Shown here one piece after another: positions 34,984-43,103 of a stretch of DNA of 64,000 nt (positions within the stretch are counted from its first letter, which is position 1; each line of letters opens with the position of its first letter). The notes under the pieces are model-generated. The model made no database searches. It saw nothing but the letters and a program-made list of their open reading frames with translations, and was not told the origin of the DNA. This DNA comes from Zeimonas sp050187175 (GTDB taxonomy: Bacteria; Pseudomonadota; Gammaproteobacteria; Burkholderiales; Burkholderiaceae_E), in NCBI GenBank assembly GCA_050187175.1, contig JBFWXS010000012.1, positions 41,445 through 105,444 of the forward strand, read 5' to 3'. The position numbers were made by a program, and so were the translations under genes.

Positions 34984-36158
34984 ATCTCGACTATTCCGCA
35001 GAAGAGCTGGCTTTCCGCGACGAGGTCCGGCAGTGGCTCGCGGCGAATATTCCGCCCGCGCTGAGGGACAAGACGCTGGCCTACGACGAGTTCTCCAAGG
35101 AAGAGCTCGCGAGCTGGCATTCGATCCTGGCCCGCAAGGGATGGATCGCGCCCGGCTGGCCCGTCGAATGGGGTGGGACCGGCTGGTCGCCGATGCAGCG
35201 CTATCTGTTCGAGGAGGAATGCGCGTTCGCCGCGGCGCCGCCCGTGCTGAACTTCGGCATCGGCATGTGCGGCCCGGTGCTGCTGAAGTACGGCACCGAG
35301 GCGCAGAAGCGCCGCTTCCTGCCGCGGATCTACGACGGCAGCGAGTTCTGGTGCCAGGGATACTCGGAGCCGTCCGCCGGCTCCGATCTGGCCGCGCTCG
35401 GCTGCCGCGCCGAACGACGCGGCGATCGCTACATCGTCAACGGCCAGAAGACCTGGACTACGTTCGCGCACTATGCCGACTGGATCTTCTGCCTGCTTCG
35501 AACCAACCCGGCGGCGACGCGCAAGCAGCAGGGAATCAGCTTCCTGCTGATCGACATGCGTACGCCGGGCATCGAGGTCCGCCCGCTGCCGCTGCTCGAC
35601 GAGGGACGAGAAGTGAACGAGGTGTTCTTCGACGAGGTCTCGGTGCCGGCCGAGAACCTCGTGCATGAGGAGAACGACGGCTGGAGCGTGGCCAAGTTCC
35701 TGCTGGGCCATGAACGGCTGAACACCGGCCGGGTGGCGATCTCGAAGCGCGAGCTGGGGCGCGTGCGGCAGATGGCCGGGCGGACGCCGGCCGGCTCCGG
35801 CATGCTGATCGACGACGTCCGGTTCCGCGACAAACTGTCCCGGCTCGAAGTGGACCTGATGGCGCTGGAGCTCACCAATCTGCGCTACATCGACGCGATG
35901 CGCCGGAACAACCAGATCGGTCCGGAGGTGTCGCTGCTGAAGATCCAGGCCACCGAGATGCAGCAGGGCATCACCGAGCTGATGTTCGAAGTAGTGGGTG
36001 CGGCAGGCAACCGGTTCCAGTCGCTGCACGCCGGCGAAGGGCGCGGCTTCGACGGCGCCGTGGCCGCGCGCTATCTGAACTTCAGGAAGACCTCCATCTA
36101 TGGTGGCTCGAACGAGATCCAGCGGAACATCTATGCGCGTGCCGTACTGGGGCTTTGA
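34980..36158 (+). CDS. acyl-CoA dehydrogenase, first of a pair
   Basis: 392 residues starting in the ATGA overlap with the ligase gene. FAD-binding blocks: CQGYSEPSAGSDLAAL near 126, NGQKTWTTFAHYADWIF near 150, and the C-terminal GGSNEIQRNIYARAVLGL. It lies directly before a second, diverged dehydrogenase. Adjacent unequal pairs like this often form alpha2-beta2 enzymes in steroid and other cyclic side-chain degradation; that is inference. It introduces a 2,3-double bond into an acyl-CoA. Confidence 0.9.
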   Translation: MNLDYSAEELAFRDEVRQWLAANIPPALRDKTLAYDEFSKEELASWHSILARKGWIAPGWPVEWGGTGWSPMQRYLFEEECAFAAAPPVLNFGIGMCGPVLLKYGTEAQKRRFLPRIYDGSEFWCQGYSEPSAGSDLAALGCRAERRGDRYIVNGQKTWTTFAHYADWIFCLLRTNPAATRKQQGISFLLIDMRTPGIEVRPLPLLDEGREVNEVFFDEVSVPAENLVHEENDGWSVAKFLLGHERLNTGRVAISKRELGRVRQMAGRTPAGSGMLIDDVRFRDKLSRLEVDLMALELTNLRYIDAMRRNNQIGPEVSLLKIQATEMQQGITELMFEVVGAAGNRFQSLHAGEGRGFDGAVAARYLNFRKTSIYGGSNEIQRNIYARAVLGL

Positions 36159-36187
36159 CAACGACAAGGCGATGTGAGCAGACGGCA

Positions 36188-37441
36188 ATGGACTTCGAAC
36201 ACACGGAAGAGCAGCGGATCATGCTCGACGGGCTGCGACGGCTCATCGAGCGCGACTACGAGTTCACGCGGCGAACGGCGATCGCCGGGTCGGAGGCCGG
36301 ACACGCCCCGGCCACCTGGCTCGCTTTCGCCGAGATGGGCGTGCTGGCCCTGCCGTACGACGAGGCGGACGGCGGCTTCGAGTCGGGCGCCCTTGGCTTG
36401 ATGCCGGTCATGCAGGCGCTCGGCGAAGGATTGGTGCTCGAGCCGGTCGTATCCAGCCTGAGCTGCGGACGCCTGATCGCCGAGCTGGGCAGCGACGATC
36501 AACGAGCCGCGCTGCTGCCGGCCCTCATCGACGGGACGGCGATTTTCGCATTCGCCCACCTCGAAGCCGGCGCGCGGCATCCGCTGCAAACGATCGCGGT
36601 CACGGCGGTCCAGGATGGCGACGGCTATCGGCTGTCGGGCGACAAAGTGCTGGTGGACGATGCGAGCTGCGCCGACCGGCTGCTGGTCGTGGCGCGGCTC
36701 TCCGGCGGCCCGGCGGACCGCCAGGGGCTGGGCGTGTTCGTGGTCGATGCGAAGGCTCCCGGACTGCGCCTGAAGCCGTACCGCGGCATCGACGACCGGC
36801 GCGGCGCCGACCTATCGTTCGACGCGGTGCGCGTGGGGCGGCAGGCGCGGCTTGGGGTCGGCACCGGTATCGGCACAGCCGAGCCAACCGGTGCAGCCAA
36901 CGCCGCCGGATCAGCCAGTGCCGCCGGATCAACCGACGCGCCCGACGCGGCCGACGCGTCCGACGCCGTGGCCGAGTGCATCGACTTCGCGACCACGCTG
37001 ATCTGCTGCGAAGCGGTCGGGCTGCTGCAGGCCGTCAATGCGATGAGCATCGACTATCTGAGGACGCGCCGGCAGTTCGGCGTGCCGATCGGCTCGTTCC
37101 AGGCGCTGCAGCACGTCGTGACGGAGATGGCCAACAAGACCGAACAGGCGTACTCGATCGCCTTGCTGGCCTGCGCGGCCGTCGATGCCGCTCGCAGCGG
37201 AAAGACCTCCGCCCAGGACCGGATCCGGGCTGTCTCGGCCGCCAAGATCAAGCTGGCCGAAGCCTGCCGCTACGTCGGGCAGCGGGCGGTGCAGCTGCAT
37301 GGCGGCATGGGAATGGCCTTGGAGATGAAGGTGGCGCACGCGTTCAAGCGCCTGACCGTGCTCGAACGGCAGTTCGGCGACGCCGACTACCATCTGGGCC
37401 GCTTCGCCGCCGTGGGCGGCGCGCCGGGAATCCTGGCATGA
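36188..37441 (+). CDS. acyl-CoA dehydrogenase, second (diverged) of a pair
   Basis: 417 residues from the ATG at 36188. Same fold as its neighbour but without the GGSNEIQ C-terminal FAD motif; the end reads QLHGGMGMALEMKVAHAFKRL. An Ala/Gly/Thr/Asp-rich insert (about residues 220-258) interrupts the middle; in DNA it contains imperfect GCCGCCGGATCA repeats. Loss of standard FAD residues fits the non-catalytic or half-site partner of a heteromeric dehydrogenase. It overlaps the thiolase-like gene by four bases. Confidence 0.82.
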   Translation: MDFEHTEEQRIMLDGLRRLIERDYEFTRRTAIAGSEAGHAPATWLAFAEMGVLALPYDEADGGFESGALGLMPVMQALGEGLVLEPVVSSLSCGRLIAELGSDDQRAALLPALIDGTAIFAFAHLEAGARHPLQTIAVTAVQDGDGYRLSGDKVLVDDASCADRLLVVARLSGGPADRQGLGVFVVDAKAPGLRLKPYRGIDDRRGADLSFDAVRVGRQARLGVGTGIGTAEPTGAANAAGSASAAGSTDAPDAADASDAVAECIDFATTLICCEAVGLLQAVNAMSIDYLRTRRQFGVPIGSFQALQHVVTEMANKTEQAYSIALLACAAVDAARSGKTSAQDRIRAVSAAKIKLAEACRYVGQRAVQLHGGMGMALEMKVAHAFKRLTVLERQFGDADYHLGRFAAVGGAPGILA

Positions 37442-38610
37442 CGGACGGTGTGCGGGAAGCAGTCGTCGCGGGCTATGCGGAACTGCCCAACGAGATCGGC
37501 TCCGGGCGCAGCGCGTACGAGCTTGCCGGCGAGGTGACCTCGGCGCTGCTGCAGAGGATGGCGCTGGAGGCCGGCGACATCGACGGCATGGCGCTGACGA
37601 TTTCGCTGAGCGAGGCCACCAACCCGTTCTATCCGTCCGACATGTGCGTCGCGCTCGGCATCGCGCCGCAGTGGCTGACGCTGAGCGCGCTCGGCGGCTG
37701 TTCGGCGCTCAGCGGCCTGGCCAGCGCGGTCGCGGCCGTCGATCGCGGTGCGTGCCGGATCGCGCTGGTCCTGTCCGCCGATGCGCCTACGACGGTGAGG
37801 CGCGGCTTCGCTGCCGCCTGGCGCGACGAGTTCCAGGCGCCGCAGGCCGCGGCGCGTCCGCCCGCGATCTTCGGCTTGCTGATGAATCGCTACGCGCACC
37901 AGTACGGCCTGGACGAGGACGCGCTGGCCGAGATCGCGGTCGTGCAGCGCCGCCATGCGATGCTGAACGACAATGCGCTGCCGCGCCTGCGCCGGCCGCT
38001 GTCGATCGATGAATACAAGGCCTCGCGGCTGATCGCCGATCCGCTGCGGATGCTTGACTGCGTCATGTTCTGCGACGGCGCGAACGCGCTGCTGGTCGCG
38101 TCCCGCGAAGAAGCGGCGCGACGAGGCTGGCCCCGCACGATCGTGCCGCTGGCCTACGCGGAGATCAGCAATCCGAGGCCCGCCGATCCGTGCCCGGACA
38201 TCCTGGAGACCGGCTTCGGCGCTCTCGCCGAACGCCTGTTCCGGCAGGCGAAGAGGCAGCCGGCGGATATAGGCATGTTCCAGCCGTACGACGACTTCAC
38301 GATCGCCGTCCTGCTGCAGATGGAGCAGCTGGGCTTCTGCGAGCGCGGAGCGGGCGCCGCTTACGTCCGCGCCACGGATCTGTCCTATTCGGGCACGCTG
38401 CCGCTCAACACCGGGGGCGGGCAGATATCCGCGGGGCAGCCCGGCATGGCGGGCGGCGGCGTGAACCTGATCGAAGCCGTTCGCCAGCTTTTCGGCGAAG
38501 CCGGCGAGCGGCAGGCGAAGCAGCGCACCGCTCTGGTGACCGGCATCGGAACGATTCCGTACGGACGCAACTGGACGACCAGCAATGCTATGATTCTGGA
38601 GGCCCGATGA
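37438..38610 (+). CDS. thiolase-like (SCP2/Ltp2-type) protein
   Basis: 390 residues with the thiolase fold. The nucleophile position reads LGGCSALSGL (near residue 85), so a Cys is possible. The C-terminal motif that in thiolases reads G-H-P is here SAGQPGMAGGG (near 342): the His is Gln. DUF35-partnered thiolase-like proteins such as Ltp2 work as retro-aldolases on CoA esters and not as thiolases. With a DUF35 gene overlapping by four bases, an aldolase role is plausible. Canonical thiolysis is doubtful. Confidence 0.75.
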   Translation: MTDGVREAVVAGYAELPNEIGSGRSAYELAGEVTSALLQRMALEAGDIDGMALTISLSEATNPFYPSDMCVALGIAPQWLTLSALGGCSALSGLASAVAAVDRGACRIALVLSADAPTTVRRGFAAAWRDEFQAPQAAARPPAIFGLLMNRYAHQYGLDEDALAEIAVVQRRHAMLNDNALPRLRRPLSIDEYKASRLIADPLRMLDCVMFCDGANALLVASREEAARRGWPRTIVPLAYAEISNPRPADPCPDILETGFGALAERLFRQAKRQPADIGMFQPYDDFTIAVLLQMEQLGFCERGAGAAYVRATDLSYSGTLPLNTGGGQISAGQPGMAGGGVNLIEAVRQLFGEAGERQAKQRTALVTGIGTIPYGRNWTTSNAMILEAR

Positions 38611-39092
38611 GCGCAGGCAACGGATCCGATGCGCAAGGCGGACAGCCGTGTCAATACGTCGATGCGGACCCGTTCTGGCAGGGTCTGCGCGAAGGCAGGT
38701 TGGTCCTGCAGTACTGCCTGGATGCGCAACGCTTCCAGCATCCGCCGGGGCCCGTGAGCATATACACGGGACGTCGCCGCTTGTCGTGGCGCCCTGTCTC
38801 AGGCGCGGGGCGCGTTCATGCATTCACCACTCTGCGTACCAAGGGACTGGGCGCGGATGGACGGCTGCCCTATCTGCTCGCATTGATCGAGCTGCATGAA
38901 GGTGCGCGAATTCTTGCGCATCTGCACGGCCCCGCCGATGCCGAATGGCGGATCGGCGATGAAGTCGTGCTCGATCGCGAATCGACGATGCGCGAAGCAC
39001 GTCACGCCGTGTTCACCAAGCGCGGCGTCGATGGCGTCGATGATGCGCTGGGTGCCGAATCGGCAACAGCCGTGCCGCGGATTGATGCTTGA
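38607..39092 (+). CDS. DUF35 OB-fold protein lacking its zinc-ribbon cysteines
   Basis: 161 residues. The N-terminal part FWQGLREGRLVLQYCLDAQRFQHPP (starting near residue 23) corresponds to the rubredoxin-like zinc ribbon of DUF35, but only one of the usual four cysteines remains. The OB-fold follows (GAGRVHAFTTLRTKG, PYLLALIELHEGARI). DUF35 proteins act with thiolase-like partners, for example ChsH2 with Ltp2. Translationally coupled to the thiolase-like gene. Confidence 0.75.
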   Translation: MSAGNGSDAQGGQPCQYVDADPFWQGLREGRLVLQYCLDAQRFQHPPGPVSIYTGRRRLSWRPVSGAGRVHAFTTLRTKGLGADGRLPYLLALIELHEGARILAHLHGPADAEWRIGDEVVLDRESTMREARHAVFTKRGVDGVDDALGAESATAVPRIDA

Positions 39093-39179
39093 CGCTGAAA
39101 CAGCGCAGCCTCAATCTGATCGGCGTGGATATCGATGGCGTGAGCCAGGTTCACGCCGCATAACGAAAGGGAATCAGTC

Positions 39180-40178
39180 ATGATGGGTCGCGCGCTCGAT
39201 CTGTTTCACCGCCGTATGCTGTTGCTGGTCTTAGCCGCTGTAGTCGCACTAATGGCACCCGCATTCGCGAGTGCTTCATCCAAGTTCCCGACGCGCTCCG
39301 TCGAGATGATCGTTCCTTATCCGCCCGGCGGTTCGGCCGACTTCGTCACCCGTCTGATAGCAGAGCAGTTGTCCAAGGGCTGGGGCGTGCCCGTCATCGT
39401 GCAGAACCGGCCGGGCGCGACGGGACAGATCGGTTTCTCGGCGATCGCCAAGGCGAAGCCGGACGGCTACACGTTCGGGCTGGTGCCGGCCGCGTTCATG
39501 CACCTGGCGGCCATCAATCCCTCGCTGCCCTTCGATGTGCTGAAAGACTTCAGCTTCATCACACGCGTCTCCGAGATGCCGTTCGTGATGACGGCTTCTT
39601 CCAAGTTCGCCCCCCGCTCGATCACCGAAGTCGTCGAGTTCGCGAAGAAGAGTCCCGGCGAACTCAGCTACGGCTCGTTCGGCGCCGGCTCCAGTGCGCA
39701 CGTGCTGGGCGTGATGCTGACGCGTGAAACCGGCATCCAGGCTACGCATGTGCCGTTCCAGGGGTCGGCGCAGATGGTGCCGATGGAGATCGCCGGCGAG
39801 ATCAAAGTCAGCTTCGACCTGATCGTCTCCAAGCTTGCCTTCATCAAGAGCGGTCAGCTGACTCCGCTGTTCGTGACCTCGGCGGCACGCAACCCGAGTC
39901 TGCCGGATACGCCGACGGCGGCGGAAGTCGGTCTGCCTAACCTGGAGTTCGAGACCTGGTTCGGCTTCATGGGGCCGAAGGGCATTCCTCCCGAGACGAT
40001 GCGCGCGCTGAACGCGGCCATCGTCGCCGCGGCCCGCCAGCCGGAAGTGCGGGCGAAGCTGCGGCAGCAGGGGATGGCTGTCCGGACCGAAACGCCCGAG
40101 GAGTTCACCCGCTTCGTGACGGATTACAAGGAACGCATTCGCCGCGTCGTGCAAGAGAACGCCGGCGAATCGAAGTAA
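39180..40178 (+). CDS. Bug/TctC-family periplasmic substrate-binding protein
   Basis: 332 residues with a signal peptide (basic start, hydrophobic core MLLLVLAAVVALMAPAFASA, cleavage near residue 31). FPTRSVEMIVPYPPGGSADF is the family entry motif. It is a second receptor in the same run, so the pathway may take up more than one carboxylate, or one receptor may sense. No transporter membrane subunits are nearby. It begins 87 bases after the DUF35 gene. Confidence 0.92.
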   Translation: MMGRALDLFHRRMLLLVLAAVVALMAPAFASASSKFPTRSVEMIVPYPPGGSADFVTRLIAEQLSKGWGVPVIVQNRPGATGQIGFSAIAKAKPDGYTFGLVPAAFMHLAAINPSLPFDVLKDFSFITRVSEMPFVMTASSKFAPRSITEVVEFAKKSPGELSYGSFGAGSSAHVLGVMLTRETGIQATHVPFQGSAQMVPMEIAGEIKVSFDLIVSKLAFIKSGQLTPLFVTSAARNPSLPDTPTAAEVGLPNLEFETWFGFMGPKGIPPETMRALNAAIVAAARQPEVRAKLRQQGMAVRTETPEEFTRFVTDYKERIRRVVQENAGESK

Positions 40179-40182
40179 AGCC

Positions 40183-41397
40183 ATGCAATCCTGTCCTTTC
40201 GATGCGGCGGCGCGCTTTCCGCTACCGCGTGAATGCCCGGTTCATCCGCCCGGCGGCTACAAGGCGATACAGCAGAGCGATCTGCTGGTGAAGGTAAGCC
40301 TGTGGAACGGTTCCACGGCCTGGCTGGTGACTCGCTACGAGGACTGCCGCAAGCTGCTGGTCGATCCGCGCGTCAGCTCGGACGTGACACGCCCGGGCTA
40401 TCCAGCCGTCAACGGCGGCGTGGACGTGCTGCGCAACCACTATCCGACGCTGAACGGCATGGATGCGCCCGGTCACACGGTGCAGCGCCGCATGCTGGCC
40501 CGCGAGTTCACCGCCCGGCGCATCAACGAGATGCGGGCCTCGGTCGAGGCGATCGTCGACGAGCTGATCACCGGTCTTTCGGATGCGCAGCAGCCGATCG
40601 ACTTCGTCGAGCAGCTCGCGTTTCCGCTCGCCACGCGCGTCATCTGCGATCTGCTCGGCGTGCCGTACGAGAGTCGCGAGTTCTTCCAGAGCCGCGCCAA
40701 ACTGATCTCGTCGAGCCTGACGACGCCGGAAGAGGCCATTGCCGCCAGCCGCGAGCTGTGCGAAGGCTTCCTCGGGGATCTGATCCGGCGCAGGGCGGCC
40801 GAGCCGCAGGAGGACATGCTGAGCCGGCTCGTCGTCGAGCAGTTCGTGCCGGGGCATCTGTCGCTGCACGAGATGATCAGCATCGCACGTCAGCTGCTGG
40901 TCGCCGGCCACGAAACGACCGCGAACACCTCGTCGCTGGCCATGCTCGCGCTGTTCCAGCACCCCGACCAGTTCGCCATGCTTGTCGCCGAGCCCGAGCT
41001 GCTGCCCGCTGCGGTCGAGGAGCTGCTGCGCTACTGCGATGCCACCCATTCGGGCCGGCGCCGTGTGGCACTCGAAGACATTGCCGTGGGTGATCAGGTG
41101 ATACGGGCGGGTGAAGGAATCATCCTGCACAACAGCACCGCGAACCGGGACCCCTCGATCTTCGGCGATGCCGATCGCCTGGACTTCCGCCGCGACAATG
41201 CAAACATGCATCTGGCCTTCGGCTTCGGGCCGCACGCCTGCCTCGGACAGGGAGTCGCGCGCGTCGAGCTGCAGGCTCTGCTCGGCGGCGTGCTGCGACG
41301 ACTGCCGACGATCCGGCTTGCCGTGCCATTCGGTCAGCTGCAGTTCCGGCATGAAGGGCAGATCTACGGGCTGGAGTCGCTGCCCGTTCACTGGTGA
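40183..41397 (+). CDS. cytochrome P450
   Basis: 404 residues. Haem-binding loop FGFGPHACLGQG with the proximal Cys near 353, oxygen-activating helix LLVAGHETT near 238, and the EELLR (ExxR) of the K-helix near 282. Soluble bacterial class I type. It is followed 7 bases later by a small ferredoxin, its probable electron donor. Separated by only 4 bases from the Bug gene. Hydroxylation of an aliphatic or aromatic pathway intermediate is likely; the substrate is unknown. Confidence 0.94.
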   Translation: MQSCPFDAAARFPLPRECPVHPPGGYKAIQQSDLLVKVSLWNGSTAWLVTRYEDCRKLLVDPRVSSDVTRPGYPAVNGGVDVLRNHYPTLNGMDAPGHTVQRRMLAREFTARRINEMRASVEAIVDELITGLSDAQQPIDFVEQLAFPLATRVICDLLGVPYESREFFQSRAKLISSSLTTPEEAIAASRELCEGFLGDLIRRRAAEPQEDMLSRLVVEQFVPGHLSLHEMISIARQLLVAGHETTANTSSLAMLALFQHPDQFAMLVAEPELLPAAVEELLRYCDATHSGRRRVALEDIAVGDQVIRAGEGIILHNSTANRDPSIFGDADRLDFRRDNANMHLAFGFGPHACLGQGVARVELQALLGGVLRRLPTIRLAVPFGQLQFRHEGQIYGLESLPVHW

Positions 41398-41404
41398 GGC
41401 GCTG

Positions 41405-41614
41405 ATGCGCATCACGATAGACGAAGACAAGTGCTGCGGCGCCGGCCAGTGCGTGCTGCTGGCGCCGCAAGTATTCGACCAGCGGCAGGACGACGGCGTG
41501 GTGATCCTTCTGAACGAGGCGCCTACCGGCGAGCAGGCCGTGCAGGCGAAGACGGCCGCGCGTCACTGTCCTGCACAGGCGATCATCATCGACGAACAGG
41601 CCGACCAGGCTTGA
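41405..41614 (+). CDS. 3Fe-4S-type ferredoxin, P450 partner
   Basis: 69 residues. Cysteine pattern C-C-G-A-G-Q-C near residue 10 and CPAQAI near 55: three conserved cysteines, the set expected for a [3Fe-4S] cluster in P450-linked ferredoxins. The fourth ligand position lacks Cys. It directly follows the P450 gene. No reductase is adjacent on this strand, but a putidaredoxin-reductase-type enzyme lies about 4.3 kb away (45921-47141). Confidence 0.9.
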   Translation: MRITIDEDKCCGAGQCVLLAPQVFDQRQDDGVVILLNEAPTGEQAVQAKTAARHCPAQAIIIDEQADQA

Positions 41615-41658
41615 CATGCCCTGCTGTGCGCAGGGTCGAACGGAAAACAGGAACGAGC

Positions 41659-42294
41659 ATGATCTATGAACTGCGGCAGTACACGCTGGCGCCGGGCACT
41701 CAGGACGACTATCTGCGCAACAACGAGGCGATCGGCAGAAAAATCCGGGGAGACGCCTACGGCAAGCTCGAAGGCTACTGGACGACCGAGCTTGGCACGC
41801 TTAACCGGCTGGTCCATCTGTGGGAGTACGAGGATCTGAACCAGCGTGAGGCGCTGCGGATCGATCTCACGCGCAACGTTGCTTGGAATCGCGACTACAT
41901 ACCGAAGATCCAGTTGAACCTGACGGCGCAGAAGTATGATTTCCTGTACCCGATCGTGCCGCTGACTCCGCCGGCGGAAGGCGGCAATGTCTACGAGCTG
42001 CGCTGGTACTACACCCATCCGGGTACGGCGAATGCCTTCATCGAGCTGATGAAAGGCATCGCGCCGGTATATCAGCGCTACGCCCACCAGGTCGGTCTGA
42101 TGCGCACCGAGCCGTCGCGGCTCAGCGAGATCGTGCAGCTCGTCGCGCACCGCAGCCTCGACGAACGCGCAGCCAAGCTCGCGCAGCTCGAGCAGAACGG
42201 CGAGTGGCAGGAGTTTCTGAAGAAATCCCAGCCGCTGCTCAGCCGCGTCACGGCCAGCGTGCTGCGTTCGGTGCCGTTCTCGCCGATGCAATAG
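41659..42294 (+). CDS. NIPSNAP-family protein
   Basis: 211 residues with two NIPSNAP-type (dimeric ferredoxin-like fold) units: MIYELRQYTLAPGTQDDYL at 1-19 and VYELRWYYTHPGTANAFIEL near 111. The molecular role of NIPSNAP proteins in bacteria is unclear; they often appear in aromatic degradation operons. Last gene of the rightward run; its stop is 8 bases from that of the convergent ABC ATPase gene. Confidence 0.85.
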   Translation: MIYELRQYTLAPGTQDDYLRNNEAIGRKIRGDAYGKLEGYWTTELGTLNRLVHLWEYEDLNQREALRIDLTRNVAWNRDYIPKIQLNLTAQKYDFLYPIVPLTPPAEGGNVYELRWYYTHPGTANAFIELMKGIAPVYQRYAHQVGLMRTEPSRLSEIVQLVAHRSLDERAAKLAQLEQNGEWQEFLKKSQPLLSRVTASVLRSVPFSPMQ

Positions 42295-42302
42295 CAGCGG
42301 CC

Positions 42303-43103
42303 CTAGTGATCCGCCTGACCCGCAGAATCAGTCTCCGACGAGCGGATCTCGGCGAGGATTCGCCGCTTGCTGGCGATGAACTCGTCCGACAGGTGAGCGT
42401 CCGAAGGTCGAGGGCGAGGCAGCTCCACCGGGATCGACGCCCGGATCGTTCCCGGGCCGGCTGACATGACTAGGACGCGATCGGCCAGGTAGATGGCCTC
42501 GTCGATGTCATGCGTGACGAAGATCACGGTCTTCTTCGACTCCTGCCACAGCTTCAGAAGAAAAGTCTGCATCGACAGGCGCGTCTGCGCGTCCAGCGCG
42601 CCGAAGGGCTCGTCCATCAGCAGGACCGGCGCGCCGGAGGCGAGCGCCCGGGCGATCGCGACGCGCTGCTTCATGCCGCCCGACAGCTGGAACGGATAGG
42701 CATCCTTGCGATGCCATAGCCCCACCTGCCGCAGCAGTCCTTCGATGACCGGCGCACGCTCGGCCTTCGGCACGCGTTTGCACTCGAGCGCGAAGGCAAC
42801 GTTCTGCTCGACGGTGCGCCACTTCAGCAGCGACTGCTCCTGGAAGACCATTACGCGGTCCAGCCCGTCGGCGCTGTGCTGGCTCGCGCAGACGATGTCG
42901 CCGGCGGAGATGCCGACCAGCCCGCCGATCGCGTGCAGCAGGGTCGTCTTGCCGCAGCCCGAGGGCCCGACCAGCGCAATGAACTCGTTGTCTCCGACCT
43001 CGAACGATACGTCGCGCACCGCCGACGTGACCTGCCCGCCCCGGACGTAGTTGATGTCGACCGACCTGACTGCTACGCTGGCTTGCGTCGTGGCTGGCGT
43101 CAT
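42303..43103 (-). CDS. ABC importer ATPase (nitrate/sulfonate/taurine type)
   Basis: 266 residues from the ATG at 43103, which overlaps the stop of the binding-protein gene by four bases. Walker A GPSGCGKTT near 46, Q-loop FQEQSLL near 90, signature LSGGMKQRVAIARA near 144, Walker B VLLMDEPFGALD near 163, and switch His in VTHDIDEA. Closest in style to SsuB/TauB/NrtD-type ATPases. It energises uptake with the permease and binding protein encoded upstream. Confidence 0.92.
   Translation of the reverse strand: MTPATTQASVAVRSVDINYVRGGQVTSAVRDVSFEVGDNEFIALVGPSGCGKTTLLHAIGGLVGISAGDIVCASQHSADGLDRVMVFQEQSLLKWRTVEQNVAFALECKRVPKAERAPVIEGLLRQVGLWHRKDAYPFQLSGGMKQRVAIARALASGAPVLLMDEPFGALDAQTRLSMQTFLLKLWQESKKTVIFVTHDIDEAIYLADRVLVMSAGPGTIRASIPVELPRPRPSDAHLSDEFIASKRRILAEIRSSETDSAGQADH

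Noticed and set aside
26661..42294. The catabolic run as a recently acquired mobile island
   Set aside because: No integrase, insertion sequence, tRNA site or terminal repeats were found, and base composition looks like the flanking genes by eye.
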